This document shows positions 1 to 10,062 of a stretch of DNA of 64,000 bases, in pieces. The notes beneath the pieces were generated by a model. That model did not search any database. It saw only the letters and a program-made list of their open reading frames with translations, and was not told the origin of the DNA. The position numbers were made by a program, and so were the translations under genes. Positions within the stretch are counted from its first letter, which is position 1, and every line of letters begins with the position of its first letter. The DNA lies in contig NC_134117.1 in NCBI RefSeq assembly GCF_040939455.1, positions 30,373,501 through 30,437,500 of the forward strand, given 5' to 3'. This DNA comes from Microcebus murinus (taxonomy: Eukaryota > Chordata > Mammalia > Primates > Cheirogaleidae).

Positions 1-1446
1 GCAAAATCAATCCTAGGCAATATAAACAAAAGAGAAGGCATCAATTTACCAGACTTCAAAGTATAATACAAGGCTATAGTCATTAAAACAGCTTCAGACT
101 GGCACAAGAACAGGGACAATGACCAGTAGAACAGAACAGAGAACCCAGATATAAAACCATCCTCATATAGCAAACTAATCTTCAACAAAGCAGACAAAAA
201 CATACACTGGGGAAAAGAATCCTTGTTCCATAAATGGTACTGGGAAAACTGGATAGCCACATGTAGAAGACTGAAACAGGATCCACACCTTTCACCTCTC
301 CCCAAAATCAACTCACGCTGGGTTACAGACTTGAACCTTAGGTGTGAAACTATTAGAATTCTAGAGGAAAATGTTGGAAATACTCTTCTAGACATTGGTC
401 TAGGCAAAGAATATATGAAGAAGATCCCAAAGGCAATCACAGCAGCAACAAAAATAAATAAATGGGACCTGATCAAATTAAAAAGCTTCTGCACAGCCAA
501 AGAAACTGTCAAGAGAGCAAGCAGACAACCCACAGAATGGGAGAAAATTTTTGCTAGCTACACATCTGATAAAGGGCTGATAACTAGAATCTATTTAGAA
601 CTCAGGAAAATCAGCAAGAAAAAATCAAACTACCCTATCAAAACATGCCCAAAGGACATAAACAGAAATTTTTCAAAAGAAGATAGAATAATGGCCAACA
701 AACCTATGAAAAAATGCTCCACATCTCTAATCATCGGGGAAATGCAAATCAAAATCGCATTGGGTTATCATTTATCTCCAGTAAGAATGGCCTTTATCCA
801 AAAGTCCCCAAACAATAAATGTTGGCGTGGATGCAGAGAGATAGGAACACTCTTACACTGCTGGTGGGACTGCAAACTAGTTCAACCTCTGTGGAAAGCA
901 ATATGGAAATATCTTAAAGCAATACAAGGAGATCTACCATTTGATCCAGCAATTCTACTCCTCAGCATCTACCCAAAAGATCAAGTGACAATCTACCAAG
1001 AACCACCTGCACTTGAATGTTTATAGCAGCACAATTCACAAATGTGAAGTTATGGAAACAACCCAAGTGCACATCAATACATGAGTGGATTAGTAAAATG
1101 TGGTATATGTATACCATGGGGTACTATTCAGGTTTAAGAAACAATGGTGATGTAGCACCTCTCGTATTTTCCTGGATAGAGCTGGAACCCATTCTACTAA
1201 GTGAAGTATCTCAAGAATGGAAACGAATCAACACCTCAGTGGACATATAGGAATAACATTTATCTGATGTCGGGCAGGTGGGAGGGGGGAGGAGGGGATG
1301 GGTATTTATAAACATAATGAGTGAGATTTGAAACGTTTGGGAAATGGTCACGCTTGAAACTCTGACTTGAGGGGAAGGAGCGCATGGGCAATATACGTAA
1401 CCTTAACATTTGTACCCCCATAATATGCTGATGTTTAAAAAAAGTG
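1..1446 (+). mobile_element. L1 element, 3' part (ORF2 C-terminus and 3' UTR), cut by window start
   Basis: This is a sense L1 relic whose 5' part lies outside the window. Positions 223-1250 read as the C-terminal part of L1 ORF2p in two frames, so at least one frameshift lies near 1020. The cysteine/histidine cluster [18 protein letters not shown] typical of the ORF2p C-terminus is readable at about 820-880. A purine/G-rich 3' UTR follows (about 1272-1300), ending in cccccataatatgctgatg and an A run near 1436-1443. It closely resembles the other L1 3' ends in the window (15238-16146, 49100-49752, 52900-53340). It has no intact reading frame. Confidence 0.93.
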
Positions 1447-1953
1447 TATGCACCTGATAGTAGAATGTCAGATACATGAAGCAAAATAAGATACAACTAT
1501 AAGGAGAAATAGATGACTCCACTATTACAGCTTTAAAATCCCACACTAGTCTCTCAGAAGTGGATAGGTCCATCAGGCAAAAAGTCAGCAATGACATAGT
1601 TGAACTGAATAGTATCATCAATTGACTGGATGTGATTCATGTTTGTGGAGTACTTGACCAATAAAAGGAGAATACACATTCTTTAGAAGGTCATGTGGAA
1701 CATTCATAGAGATAGAGTATGTTCTGGGCCATAAAACACGCCTTAATAAATGTAAAAAGCATATGATTCATATGACGTCTGATGCTAGAACACAATGAGA
1801 TTAAACTAGAAATCAATAACAAATAGCCGGACTATTCCAAAATACTTAGAAGGTAAGGAATACATTTTTAAATAACACGTGGGTCAAAGAAGGAATCTTA
1901 AGAGAAGTTATAAAACACTTTGAACTAAATTAAATGAAAATAGAACTTTTCAA
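1447..1953 (+). mobile_element. Oldest L1 of the nest, left part (ORF2 fragment)
   Basis: This degraded sense L1 ORF2 sequence (endonuclease end and beyond) is heavily mutated. It breaks off at tagaacttttcaa (1941-1953). The same 13 bases recur at 10063-10075, where the same ORF2 region resumes with acagtgaaagcaattcttac. The two pieces are therefore one element split by the insertion of 1954-10062. Confidence 0.8.
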
Positions 1954-3916
1954 CTTCAACACCCACTGACAGAGCTGTACAGGTCATCAAAGCAGAAAAA
2001 CAATAAAAAATATGCTGGACTTAAAGGGGACTCTAGAACAAATGGACACAATAGACACTTACATAACATTCTACCCCCAAACTACTCAATGCATTCTTCT
2101 CATCAGCCCATGGGACATTCTCCAAGACTGATCAAATTGTAGGCCATAACATATGTCTCAGTAAAATAGAAAACATTGAAATCATACTATATGTCTTCTC
2201 AGACCACAGTGGAATAAAAGTATAAATCAATTACAGGGAAAGCATTGAAATCTACACAAAGTGAAGGAAATTATAAAACCTCCTGCAGAATTATTTTTGG
2301 GTCAATGCTAAAATTAAGATAAAAATCAAAAGATTCCTCAAACTGAACAATAAAAAGGACACAAGCTATCAAAATTTATGGAGCAACAGTAGTCTTAAGC
2401 AGAAAATTCATAGTCTTAAATACCTACATCAAAAAGAAAGTTCAGAAATTAACAACCTAAAGTCACATCTGAAGAAACTAGAAAAGAAAGAGCAAAGCAA
2501 ACCCAAAGCCATCAGAAGAAAAGAAATAACAAAGCTCAGAGCAGATCTAAATGAAATGGAAACCAAACAAATAATGCAAAACAAAAACTTGATTCTTTGA
2601 AGAGATAAATGAAATCGATAGACCTCCAGCTAGATTAACTATGAATAGAAAGGACCCAACTGATACCACAGACATACAAAGTATCATATGTGAATACTGT
2701 GAAAATCTCTATGCCCATAAACTAGAAAATGTAGAAGAAATGGATAAATTCCTAGAAACAAGCAACCTCCCAAGACTTAAATCAGGAAGAAATAAAAATC
2801 CTGAACAGACAAAATATGAACTGTGAGTTTGAAGCAGTAATAAAAAAAAAAAAATTTTCCAACAACAAAAAATCAGAGCAGATGGAATCACAGCCAAATT
2901 CTATCAGACATACAAAGAACTGGTACCTAATCTCTAGAAATTGTTCCATAACATCAAGAAGGAGGGAATTCTCTATAACTCATTCTATCAATATGAAACC
3001 AGTATCACCTTCATACAAAAACCACTAAAGAATACCAAGAAAAAATAAACTACTGACCAATATGCCTTATAAACATATATGCAAAATTCCTCAGTAAACT
3101 ACAAGGAAACCAAATTCAACATCACATCAAAAAGATAATTTACCATGATCAAATGGGTTTCATTCCAGGGATGCAAGGATGGTTCAACACATGCATATCA
3201 ATAAATGTGATTCATCATATAAACAGAAACAAAAACAAAGAGCACATTATTATCTCAATAGATGGAGAAAAAGCATACAATGAAATCCAGCACCCTGCAT
3301 CACAAATTCCTCAACAAACTAGGCATAGAGGAACATAACTAAAAATTTTAAAGCCACATATGAAAATCCCACAGCCAACATCATACTAAATTGGGAAAAG
3401 TTGAAAGCATTCCCCTATGAACTGGAATAACACTGCCACCACTTTATTCAACACAGTACCGGACATCCTAACTGGAGTAATCAGGTAAGAGGAAGAATGG
3501 AAGAATATCAAAATCATGAAAGAGAAAGTCAAATTATTGCTTTTCTCTGATGATATGCTTGTGCTTGAAAATCCCAAAGACTCTACCAAAAGAGTCCTAG
3601 CATACATAAATAAATTCAGCAAAGTCACAGGTTACAGATCAATGTACACAAATCAGTAGCATTTCTATATAATAAAAATAGTGAGTTGAGAGTCAAATCA
3701 AAGATGAATACTACTCACAATAGCTACAAAGAAAATAAAATACTTATGAATGTACTTAACTAAGGAGGTGATAGATGTCTACAAGGAAAAGTATGAAACC
3801 CTAACCCTAACCTTGTGTCATCGATGACATAAACAAATGGAAAAACATCTCATGATCATGGATGGGTAGAATCAACATGTTCATACTGCCTAAAGTGTTT
3901 TAAAGACTCAAGACAA
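1954..3916 (+). mobile_element. Middle-aged L1, left part (ORF2 endonuclease and reverse transcriptase relic)
   Basis: This 5'-truncated sense L1 begins inside ORF2 at the cttcaacacccactgac endonuclease region and runs through the reverse-transcriptase region. A caaatgggtttcattccaggg block lies at about 3150, and a decayed active-site region near 3540. Many stops and frameshifts are present. It is interrupted at 3916 by the younger L1 and resumes at 8203 in register, joining tgcctaaagtgttttaaagactcaagacaa to ttcccatgaaaatac as L1 ORF2 normally reads. The 13-bp duplication tagaacttttcaa (1941-1953, 10063-10075) flanks the whole element. Confidence 0.85.
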
Positions 3917-5346
3917 GGGAGGATCAAGATGGCGGACGAGAAACACCACCAGAAAGAGTGTCTCTGCAGAAAAGACAGATTCTAGCAGAAATTAGAAAAA
4001 AGAAGCAAGAAGGCGAGCATACAGCAGACGAGGGCTGGAAGGAGGGGAACCTGAGACCCCGGGAGACTCCACGGGAGGAGGCTACGGAGGAGAACTGGAA
4101 GCTGAGACCACCGGAGAAGACCGGAGACCAGCGGGAAGGGTAGGTGGATAAATCACCTTTCCCCTCCCCTGCATTTGGGACTGCTGGTGGGCTCCCCAGC
4201 AGGTGGAGAGACCTGAGGACACCAGCCCAGAGATGGCCGCCACCAGCTAGCGGTGAGCCTGTAGTGGACATGGCACCACTCTCCCAAATCCCTCGGGGTG
4301 CCTCCGTGTGCACAGACCCGAGCCGCGCGACAGGCACCATATTGCCTCCTCCCCCCCTCCGCCGTCCTACCCGCGGCTGCCCAGAGAGACAATACAGCCA
4401 CCAGCCAGAGACACCTCCAGGGAACGGGACCTTCCCTTCTGGGACCCTACAGCTGACTAAGGGGAACTCAGACTGTGAGCTCCCTACCCGCCAGCCCTCC
4501 CAGGTGCTGCTGGCATGGTGTTCCTAGGAGAACGGTGCAGACTCAGAGGCTGAGAACACAGACACAGCTTGGGCTCCCTGTGGGTGAATTGGGACCAGAA
4601 CTCCTCTCCATGGTGGGGATACAGTTTGAACTCTGGGACCCAGAGGTCGGACCTGCAGATGAGATCCCATGCACTGAGGTCTAGCATTGCCCGGGGCATA
4701 GAAGGGATATTTGTGAACAGCCTGCTGAGGTGTGTGTGCCTTCAGGGGCAGATCAGCATCCTAGAGGGCACCATCCCCCCAAAGGGAGGCTGTGCACCCA
4801 GCCCAGGTGGCGTTCCTGTGCAGGGAACCTCCCCACCGGCATCACAATCCGGGGAGGCCTGGTGGCGTGTGGTCTGGCCTGCTGGCAAAGGCCCAGGAGT
4901 AGCTACGGAGTTGGGGAGGGTGGAAAGAAGTGAGGCCCGCTCCAGACTGCGGGTCTCAGACAGCCCCACCCCCACAAGCAGACTTTCTGGCTGAGCGGGA
5001 TCATTCCAGCCCCGCGCTGACAGCTTTTCCTGGAAGCAGAGAACAGAACTTTGACCCCAGCCAACCGCATTGGTGGTGCCTGAGGGCAGACTTACCCAAC
5101 CCAGCTCTGCCCAGAACAAGAGCTGATAACAGGACACAAAAACAACAGCATAGCCTGTTCCTCCAAGCAAGCACCACCTACTGACAGGGACGGCATCCTG
5201 CACAGCCTTTTCACGGCACCCACTGACTCATTATACAGGGAGTGGTCAAATCTCACTCACAGACACCACCTAACGGCTCAGAAAATAAACAAGGCGTGGG
5301 AATACCCAAACAAAAACCTAAAGGAAAGAAACAACAACGGATCGAC
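3917..5346 (+). promoter_or_regulatory. L1 5' UTR with YY1-like site
   Basis: This GC-rich, CpG-containing leader precedes L1 ORF1. The aagatggcgg motif about 10 bases from the left end fits the YY1 site that positions L1 transcription starts, as known for primate L1s. Open frames on both strands here are a by-product of the base composition and resemble no protein. The related element at 43378 lacks roughly the first 200 bases of this leader, including the YY1-like site. Confidence 0.75.
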
Positions 5347-6351
5347 ATGGGAAGAAATCAACGAAAGAACTCAGGAAATATGAAGAACCAAACGGAAAAC
5401 ACACCCCCAAAGAGGAGCACCAGCCCCCTAGAAACAGACACCAACCCAAATCAGGCAACCAATATGACAGAAGAGGAATTTTGTATGTGGATCATAAGAA
5501 CACTCACCAACCTGCAACAACAACTCAATAACCAACACAAAGAACCCACAAAAAGCCTCCAGGACCTAGAAGAAAAGTTCACTAAAGAAATAGACACAAT
5601 GAAGAAAAGTTTAACTGAACTCCTGGAAATAAAGACTCAATTCAGGGAACTACAAAATACAGTGCAAAGTCTCAAGAACAGGGTAGATCAAACAGAAGAA
5701 ACAATCTCAAAGATTGAAGATAACACCCTCCAACTAAAAAAAACCATCACAGAGATAGAGCAGAGTAACAAGAGAAAAGAGCAAAGCCTACAAAAGATGT
5801 GGGATTATGTGAAGAAACCTAACGTGAGGGTCATAGGGTTACCAGGAGGGGAAGAGGACAACACCCAAGGGTTGGACAAGCTATTTGAAGATATAATAGA
5901 GGAAAATTTCCCAGGCCTTGCTCAAAATCTCGATATACAAGTTCAAGAAGCTCAGAGGAACCCTGGGAGATTCAATGCAAACAGGAAGACGTCATGACAT
6001 GCAGTCATCAGACTGACCAAAATATCAACTAAAGAGGCCCTTCTAAGAGCTGTAAGACAAAAAAAGCAAGTGACATACAAGGGAAAGCCAATTCGAATAA
6101 CACCAGACTTCTCTAATGAGACTTTACAAGCAAGGAGAGACTGGGGCCCCATTCTCACTCTTCTGAAACAAAACAATGCCCAGCCTAGAATCTTATTCCC
6201 TGCAAAGCTAAGCTTCATATATGAGCGAGAAATAAAGACATTGTCAGATAAGCAACGTCTCAGAGAATTCACCAAGATAAGACCAGCCCTACAAGAAGTA
6301 CTCAAAACAGTGTTATGCACGGAACACCATAATAAAAACTCACGAATATAA
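5347..6351 (+). pseudogene. L1 ORF1 (RNA-binding protein) with one nonsense codon
   Basis: The frame is 334 codons from the ATG at 5347 to the TAA at 6349-6351. The predicted protein has a polar N-terminus, a long heptad-like coiled coil (about residues 75-160) that would trimerise, an RRM-like part beginning near the KKPNVRVIGLPG stretch, and a basic C-terminal domain containing RRDWGPI. This is the domain order of L1 ORF1p, an RNA chaperone. A single in-frame TGA at 5995-5997 breaks it at codon 217; the sibling copy has CGA there, so this looks like CpG decay. A GTG lies in frame upstream at 5242, but the ATG is preferred because the ORF1-like protein begins there in both copies. Confidence 0.88.
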
Positions 6352-6389
6352 AAACAACCAAAACCCAAAGATTAAGGCCAGATAATACA

Positions 6390-7255
6390 ATGGCTCAAGA
6401 CAGAAATCAAAGCAACAACATCCAACCCAACACAATGAACAGTAATCTACCTTACCTATCAGTTCTCTCAATAAATGTGAATGGCTTAAACTCTCCACTC
6501 AAGAGACATAGGCTGCCTGAATGGATAAGAAAATACAGGCCAAGTATATGCTGTCTTCAGGAAACACATCTAACCTGCAAGGATGCATATAGACTAAAAT
6601 AAAAGGGTGGAGATCAGTATTCCAGGGAACTGGAAGCCAAAAGAAGGCTGGCGTGGCAGTTCTAATTTCCGATGATTTAGTTTTTAAACCAACAAAAGTA
6701 GTGAAAGACAAAGAGGGTCATTATATAATGGTGAAGGGCACACTTCAACAAGAAGAGATAACAATCTTAAATATATATGCACTCAACTTAGGTGCACCCA
6801 GTTTCATAAAGCAAACCTTACTGGATCTAAGCAAGTGGATTAATAGCAACTCCATAATCACCAGAGATTTCAACACCCCACTGATGGCACAAGACAGATC
6901 CTCCAAACAGAAAATCAATAAAGAAATACTGGACTTAAACAAAACCTTGGAACAACTGGGTCTCACTGATATCTACAGGACATTCTACCCAAAATCCACT
7001 GAATATACATTCTTCTCATCAGCTCACGGGACATTCTCTAAGACTGACCATATCCTAGGACACAAAGTAAATCTCAAGAAATTAAAAAAAATAGAAATCA
7101 TACTATGTAACTTCTCAGATCACAGTGGAATAAAAGTAGAAATCAACCCTAACAGAAACACACATTTCTACACAAAAACGTGGAAATTAAACAACCTCCT
7201 ACTAAATGATTATTTCATAAATGAAGAAATCAAGATGGAAATAAAAAAATTCTAT
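6390..7255 (+). pseudogene. L1 ORF2 endonuclease part, frameshifted
   Basis: This is the start of L1 ORF2. The N-terminal apurinic-endonuclease-like domain is recognisable from SINVNGL and CCLQETHL in the first 70 codons and from SDHSGIK near the end. A stop at 6600 follows a one-base deletion (the sibling at 45855 has one more G), and the frame resumes from about 6653. The reverse-transcriptase domain is missing because of the deletion at 7255/7256. The domain normally nicks genomic DNA at TTTT/AA-type sites; this copy is dead. Confidence 0.88.
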
Positions 7256-7935
7256 ACTCCTAAACTGGTGGTGGGACTGCAAACTAGTTCAACCTCTGTG
7301 GAAAGCAATATGGACATACCTTAAAGTGATACAAGTGAATCTACCATTTGATCCAGCAATCCCATTGCTGGGCATCTACCCAAAAGATCCAATGACACTC
7401 TACAAGAAAGACACCTGCACTCGAATGTCTATAGCAGCACAATTCATAATTGCAAGGCTGTGGAAACAGCCCAAGTGCCCAGCAATCCAAGAATGGATTA
7501 ATAAAATGTGGTATATGTATACCCTGGAGTACTATTCAGCTCTAAGAAACAATGGTGATATAGCACATCTTATATTTTCCTGGTTAGAGCTAGAACCTAT
7601 ACTATTAAGTGAAGTATCCCAAGAATGGAAAAACAAGCACCACATATACTCACCAGCAAATTGGTAATAACTGAACAGCACCTAAGTGGTCACATAGGTA
7701 CTGCAGTAATAGGGTATTGGGCAGGGGGGAGGGGGGCGGGTATATACATATATAATGAGTGAGATGTCCACCATCTGGCGGATGGTCATGCTGGAGACTC
7801 AGACTTTTGGGGGGGGTGGGAAATGGGCATATTGAAACCTTAAAATCTGTACCCCCATAATATGCTGAAATAAAAATAAAATAAAATAAAGTAAAAAAAC
7901 AAAAAAACCCCAAAAAACAACAACAAAAAAGAAAA
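7256..7935 (+). pseudogene. L1 ORF2 C-terminal end and 3' UTR after internal deletion
   Basis: This stretch resumes at the WWDC cysteine cluster region of ORF2 and reads to the SPANW end at about 7667. It continues through a G-rich 3' UTR (about 7726-7740 and 7810-7818) and ends in cccccataatatgctgaaataaa and an impure A-rich tail. The junction has neither GT nor AG, so it is not explained by splicing of L1 RNA. Confidence 0.88.
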
Positions 7936-8180
7936 TGTTACTGAGCACAGATTAACAGATAAAATGTGAACATTAAGGGTGAAATTTCCATCTCTGCTCC
8001 AAGTGAACAACACCAATATTTTCACTTTAATTTGCATGAATTCAGTATTTGCAAATGGCTATGTAATTTCCTACCATTAGCAGGAAAGCTGTGGTGCATG
8101 CTTTCTTTTAAATTAAACATTTATTGACCATGCTCCATTGTTGAATATAATATCAAAATTAAAATCTCAATTTTTATCTT
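7936..8180 (+). other. Probable 3'-transduced segment carried by the young L1
   Basis: About 245 bp of ordinary-looking DNA lies between the L1 A-rich end and a clean run of ten A (8181-8190), and the target-site duplication follows the second A run. This arrangement is the signature of an L1 transcript that read past its own poly(A) signal into source-locus DNA. An ATTAAA variant poly(A) signal (8158-8163) lies about 18 bases before the final A run, as expected. No coding content is seen. Confidence 0.75.
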
Positions 8181-8202
8181 AAAAAAAAAAGACTCAAGAC
8201 AA

Positions 8203-8349
8203 TTCCCATGAAAATACAAACATATCCATAATATTTCATGAATCTAGACAAAATAATTTTGTTTTTCATTTGGAGCCAAAAAAGAGCTCAAATAGCCAAA
8301 GCAATCTTAAGCAAAAAGAACAAATTTGGAGACATCACATTACCTGACT
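8203..8349 (+). mobile_element. Middle-aged L1, central piece (ORF2)
   Basis: ORF2 of the middle-aged L1 resumes after the young insertion, reading the region just past the reverse transcriptase. It is interrupted again at tacctgact (8341-8349), which is repeated at 8654-8662. Confidence 0.82.
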
Positions 8350-8653
8350 ATATTTTTTAAATTTCAAAATATTAAGAGGGTACAAATATTTATGTTTACA
8401 TGGATCACTTTTATAATGCTTGAGTCATAACCAGAGGTGTGCTCATTGCCCTAATAGTGTTCATTGTACTCATTAGGCAGGTTTTTGCCCCCTTTTTTCC
8501 CCCCTTTATCCCTGCTTGATATCCATTGAGTTTATATCCCTCAGTGCAAATCTGTGCTCGTCGCTTAGTTTCAGTTTAATAATGAGTACATATGGTGTTT
8601 GTTTTTCCCATCTTGAGATACTTCACCAAGGACAATTGTCTCCTGTTCCATCC
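8350..8653 (-). mobile_element. Antisense L1 3' UTR fragment
   Basis: This short 5'-truncated L1 lies in antisense orientation. It begins with a T-rich stretch and the reversed tail sequence (atattaagagggtacaaatattt) and ends at the cccatcttgagatacttcaccaagg part of the L1 3' region. The 9-bp direct repeat tacctgact flanks it (8341-8349, 8654-8662). Confidence 0.78.
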
Positions 8654-10062
8654 TACCTGACTTTAAGTAGCACTATAATGCTATAGTAACCAAAACAGCA
8701 TGACACTGGTATAAAAATAGAGACACACAATGACGGAAAAGAATAGAGAACCCCAATATAAAACCATCTACCTACAACCACTTGTTCTTGGAAAAAGTAG
8801 AGAACAACAAGGGGCAGGGGAAGGGAAGCCCTATTCAATAAATGCTTCTAGGAAAACTGGATAACCACACACAGAAGAATGAAACAGGACCCCTATATTT
8901 TGCCTTATACAAAAATTAACTAGAGATGGATAAAGGATTTAAATGAAGGCATGGAACCATAAAAATTCTGGAATAAAATGTGAGAAAAACTCTTCTAGAT
9001 ATTTTACTAGGCAAATTATACATGACTAAGATCCCAAAAGTAAATATAGCAACAAAAACAATGAACAAATGAGACTTACTTAAATTAAAAATCTTCTGTA
9101 TAACAAAGGAAATAATCAACAGGGTAAGCAGACAACCTATATAATGGTAGAAAATATTCAAAAACTATATATCTAATAAAGGGCTAAAAACCAGAATCTA
9201 CAAGGAACTAAAGCAAATCAGCAAGAAAAAAACAAACAACCCCATTAAAAAGTGGGAAAAATACATGAACCGAAGTTTTTTAAAAGAAGATAGACAAATG
9301 GCTAACAAACAAATGAAGAAATACTCAATATGACTAATATCAGGGAAATACAAATTAAAACCACAATGAGATATCACCTTTCCCCTGAAAGGCCATTAAT
9401 GAATGGCCATTACTGAAAAGTCAAAAACAATAGATGCTGGCATGGACACAGAGAGAAAGGAATGCTTATACACTGCTGTTGGGACTACAAATAAGTCAAA
9501 CCCATGTGTAAAATAATATTGACATTCCTAAAGAAATAAATATAGGGTTATCATTCAATCCAGCACTCCCCTACTTGGTATCTATCCAAAGGAAAAGAAG
9601 TCATTTTATCAAAAGATCCAGCATTTGATTGTTTATTGCAATACAATTTACAATCACAAAGACTGTGCCCAACCTAAGTGCCAATCAATTCATGAGTTCA
9701 TTAACAATATGTGTTTTATATATACCATGGAGTACTACATAGCCATTAAAATTAATGAAATAATGTCTTTTGTAGCAACTTGGATGAAACTGGAGACCAT
9801 TATCCTACGTAAAGTATCTCAGGAAAGGAAAAACAATAATTGGGAACTAATTGATGGGTACACATGGGCACAGAGAGATGTTAAGGTAATTGGAAATCAA
9901 GAAGGAAGGAGGGGGGAAGAAGGAAGGGGTAAAAACCTACCTATCTGGTATAATGAATAGTTATCAGGTGATGGGCATGCTAAAAGCCCTGACTTAAGCA
10001 TTATACAAGGTATCCATGTAACAAAAACATTTGTACCCACTTAATATTTTCATATTAAAAAT
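8654..10062 (+). mobile_element. Middle-aged L1, right part (ORF2 end and 3' UTR)
   Basis: The ORF2 C-terminal region continues in register and is strongly mutated. It is followed by a purine-rich 3' UTR (about 9898-9930) and ends in ttgtacccacttaatattttcatattaaaaat. The different 3' tail shows an older subfamily than the young L1s. The duplicated target site begins at 10063. Confidence 0.85.

Larger units (their letters stand above)
3917..8187 (+). mobile_element. Young L1 with complete 5' end, internal deletion and probable 3' transduction
   Basis: The insertion is flanked by the 15-bp target-site duplication aaagactcaagacaa (3902-3916 and 8188-8202). Its left end contains tcaagatggcgga (about 3924-3936), which matches the YY1-type start of L1 5' UTRs. 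Then come a GC-rich 5' UTR (to about 5346), ORF1 (5347-6351), the 5' part of ORF2 (6390-7255), an abrupt jump at 7255/7256 to the end of ORF2, and the 3' UTR (about 7668-7865). An A-rich stretch (7866-7935) is followed by about 245 bp of non-L1 sequence and a second A run at 8181-8190. Compared with the L1 at 43378-49752, the jump removes the equivalent of 46516-49117, about 2.6 kb, including all of the reverse transcriptase. The element cannot move on its own. Confidence 0.93.

Noticed and set aside
3797..3812. Telomere-like aaccctaaccctaacc
   Set aside because: Only about two and a half units inside decayed L1 ORF2, where the consensus has a similar A/C-rich text; too short to be an interstitial telomere array.
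3924..5203. Several open frames of 70-150 codons on both strands
   Set aside because: They lie in the GC-rich 5' UTR of an L1; the same region of the sibling L1 (43378-44500) gives different broken frames.
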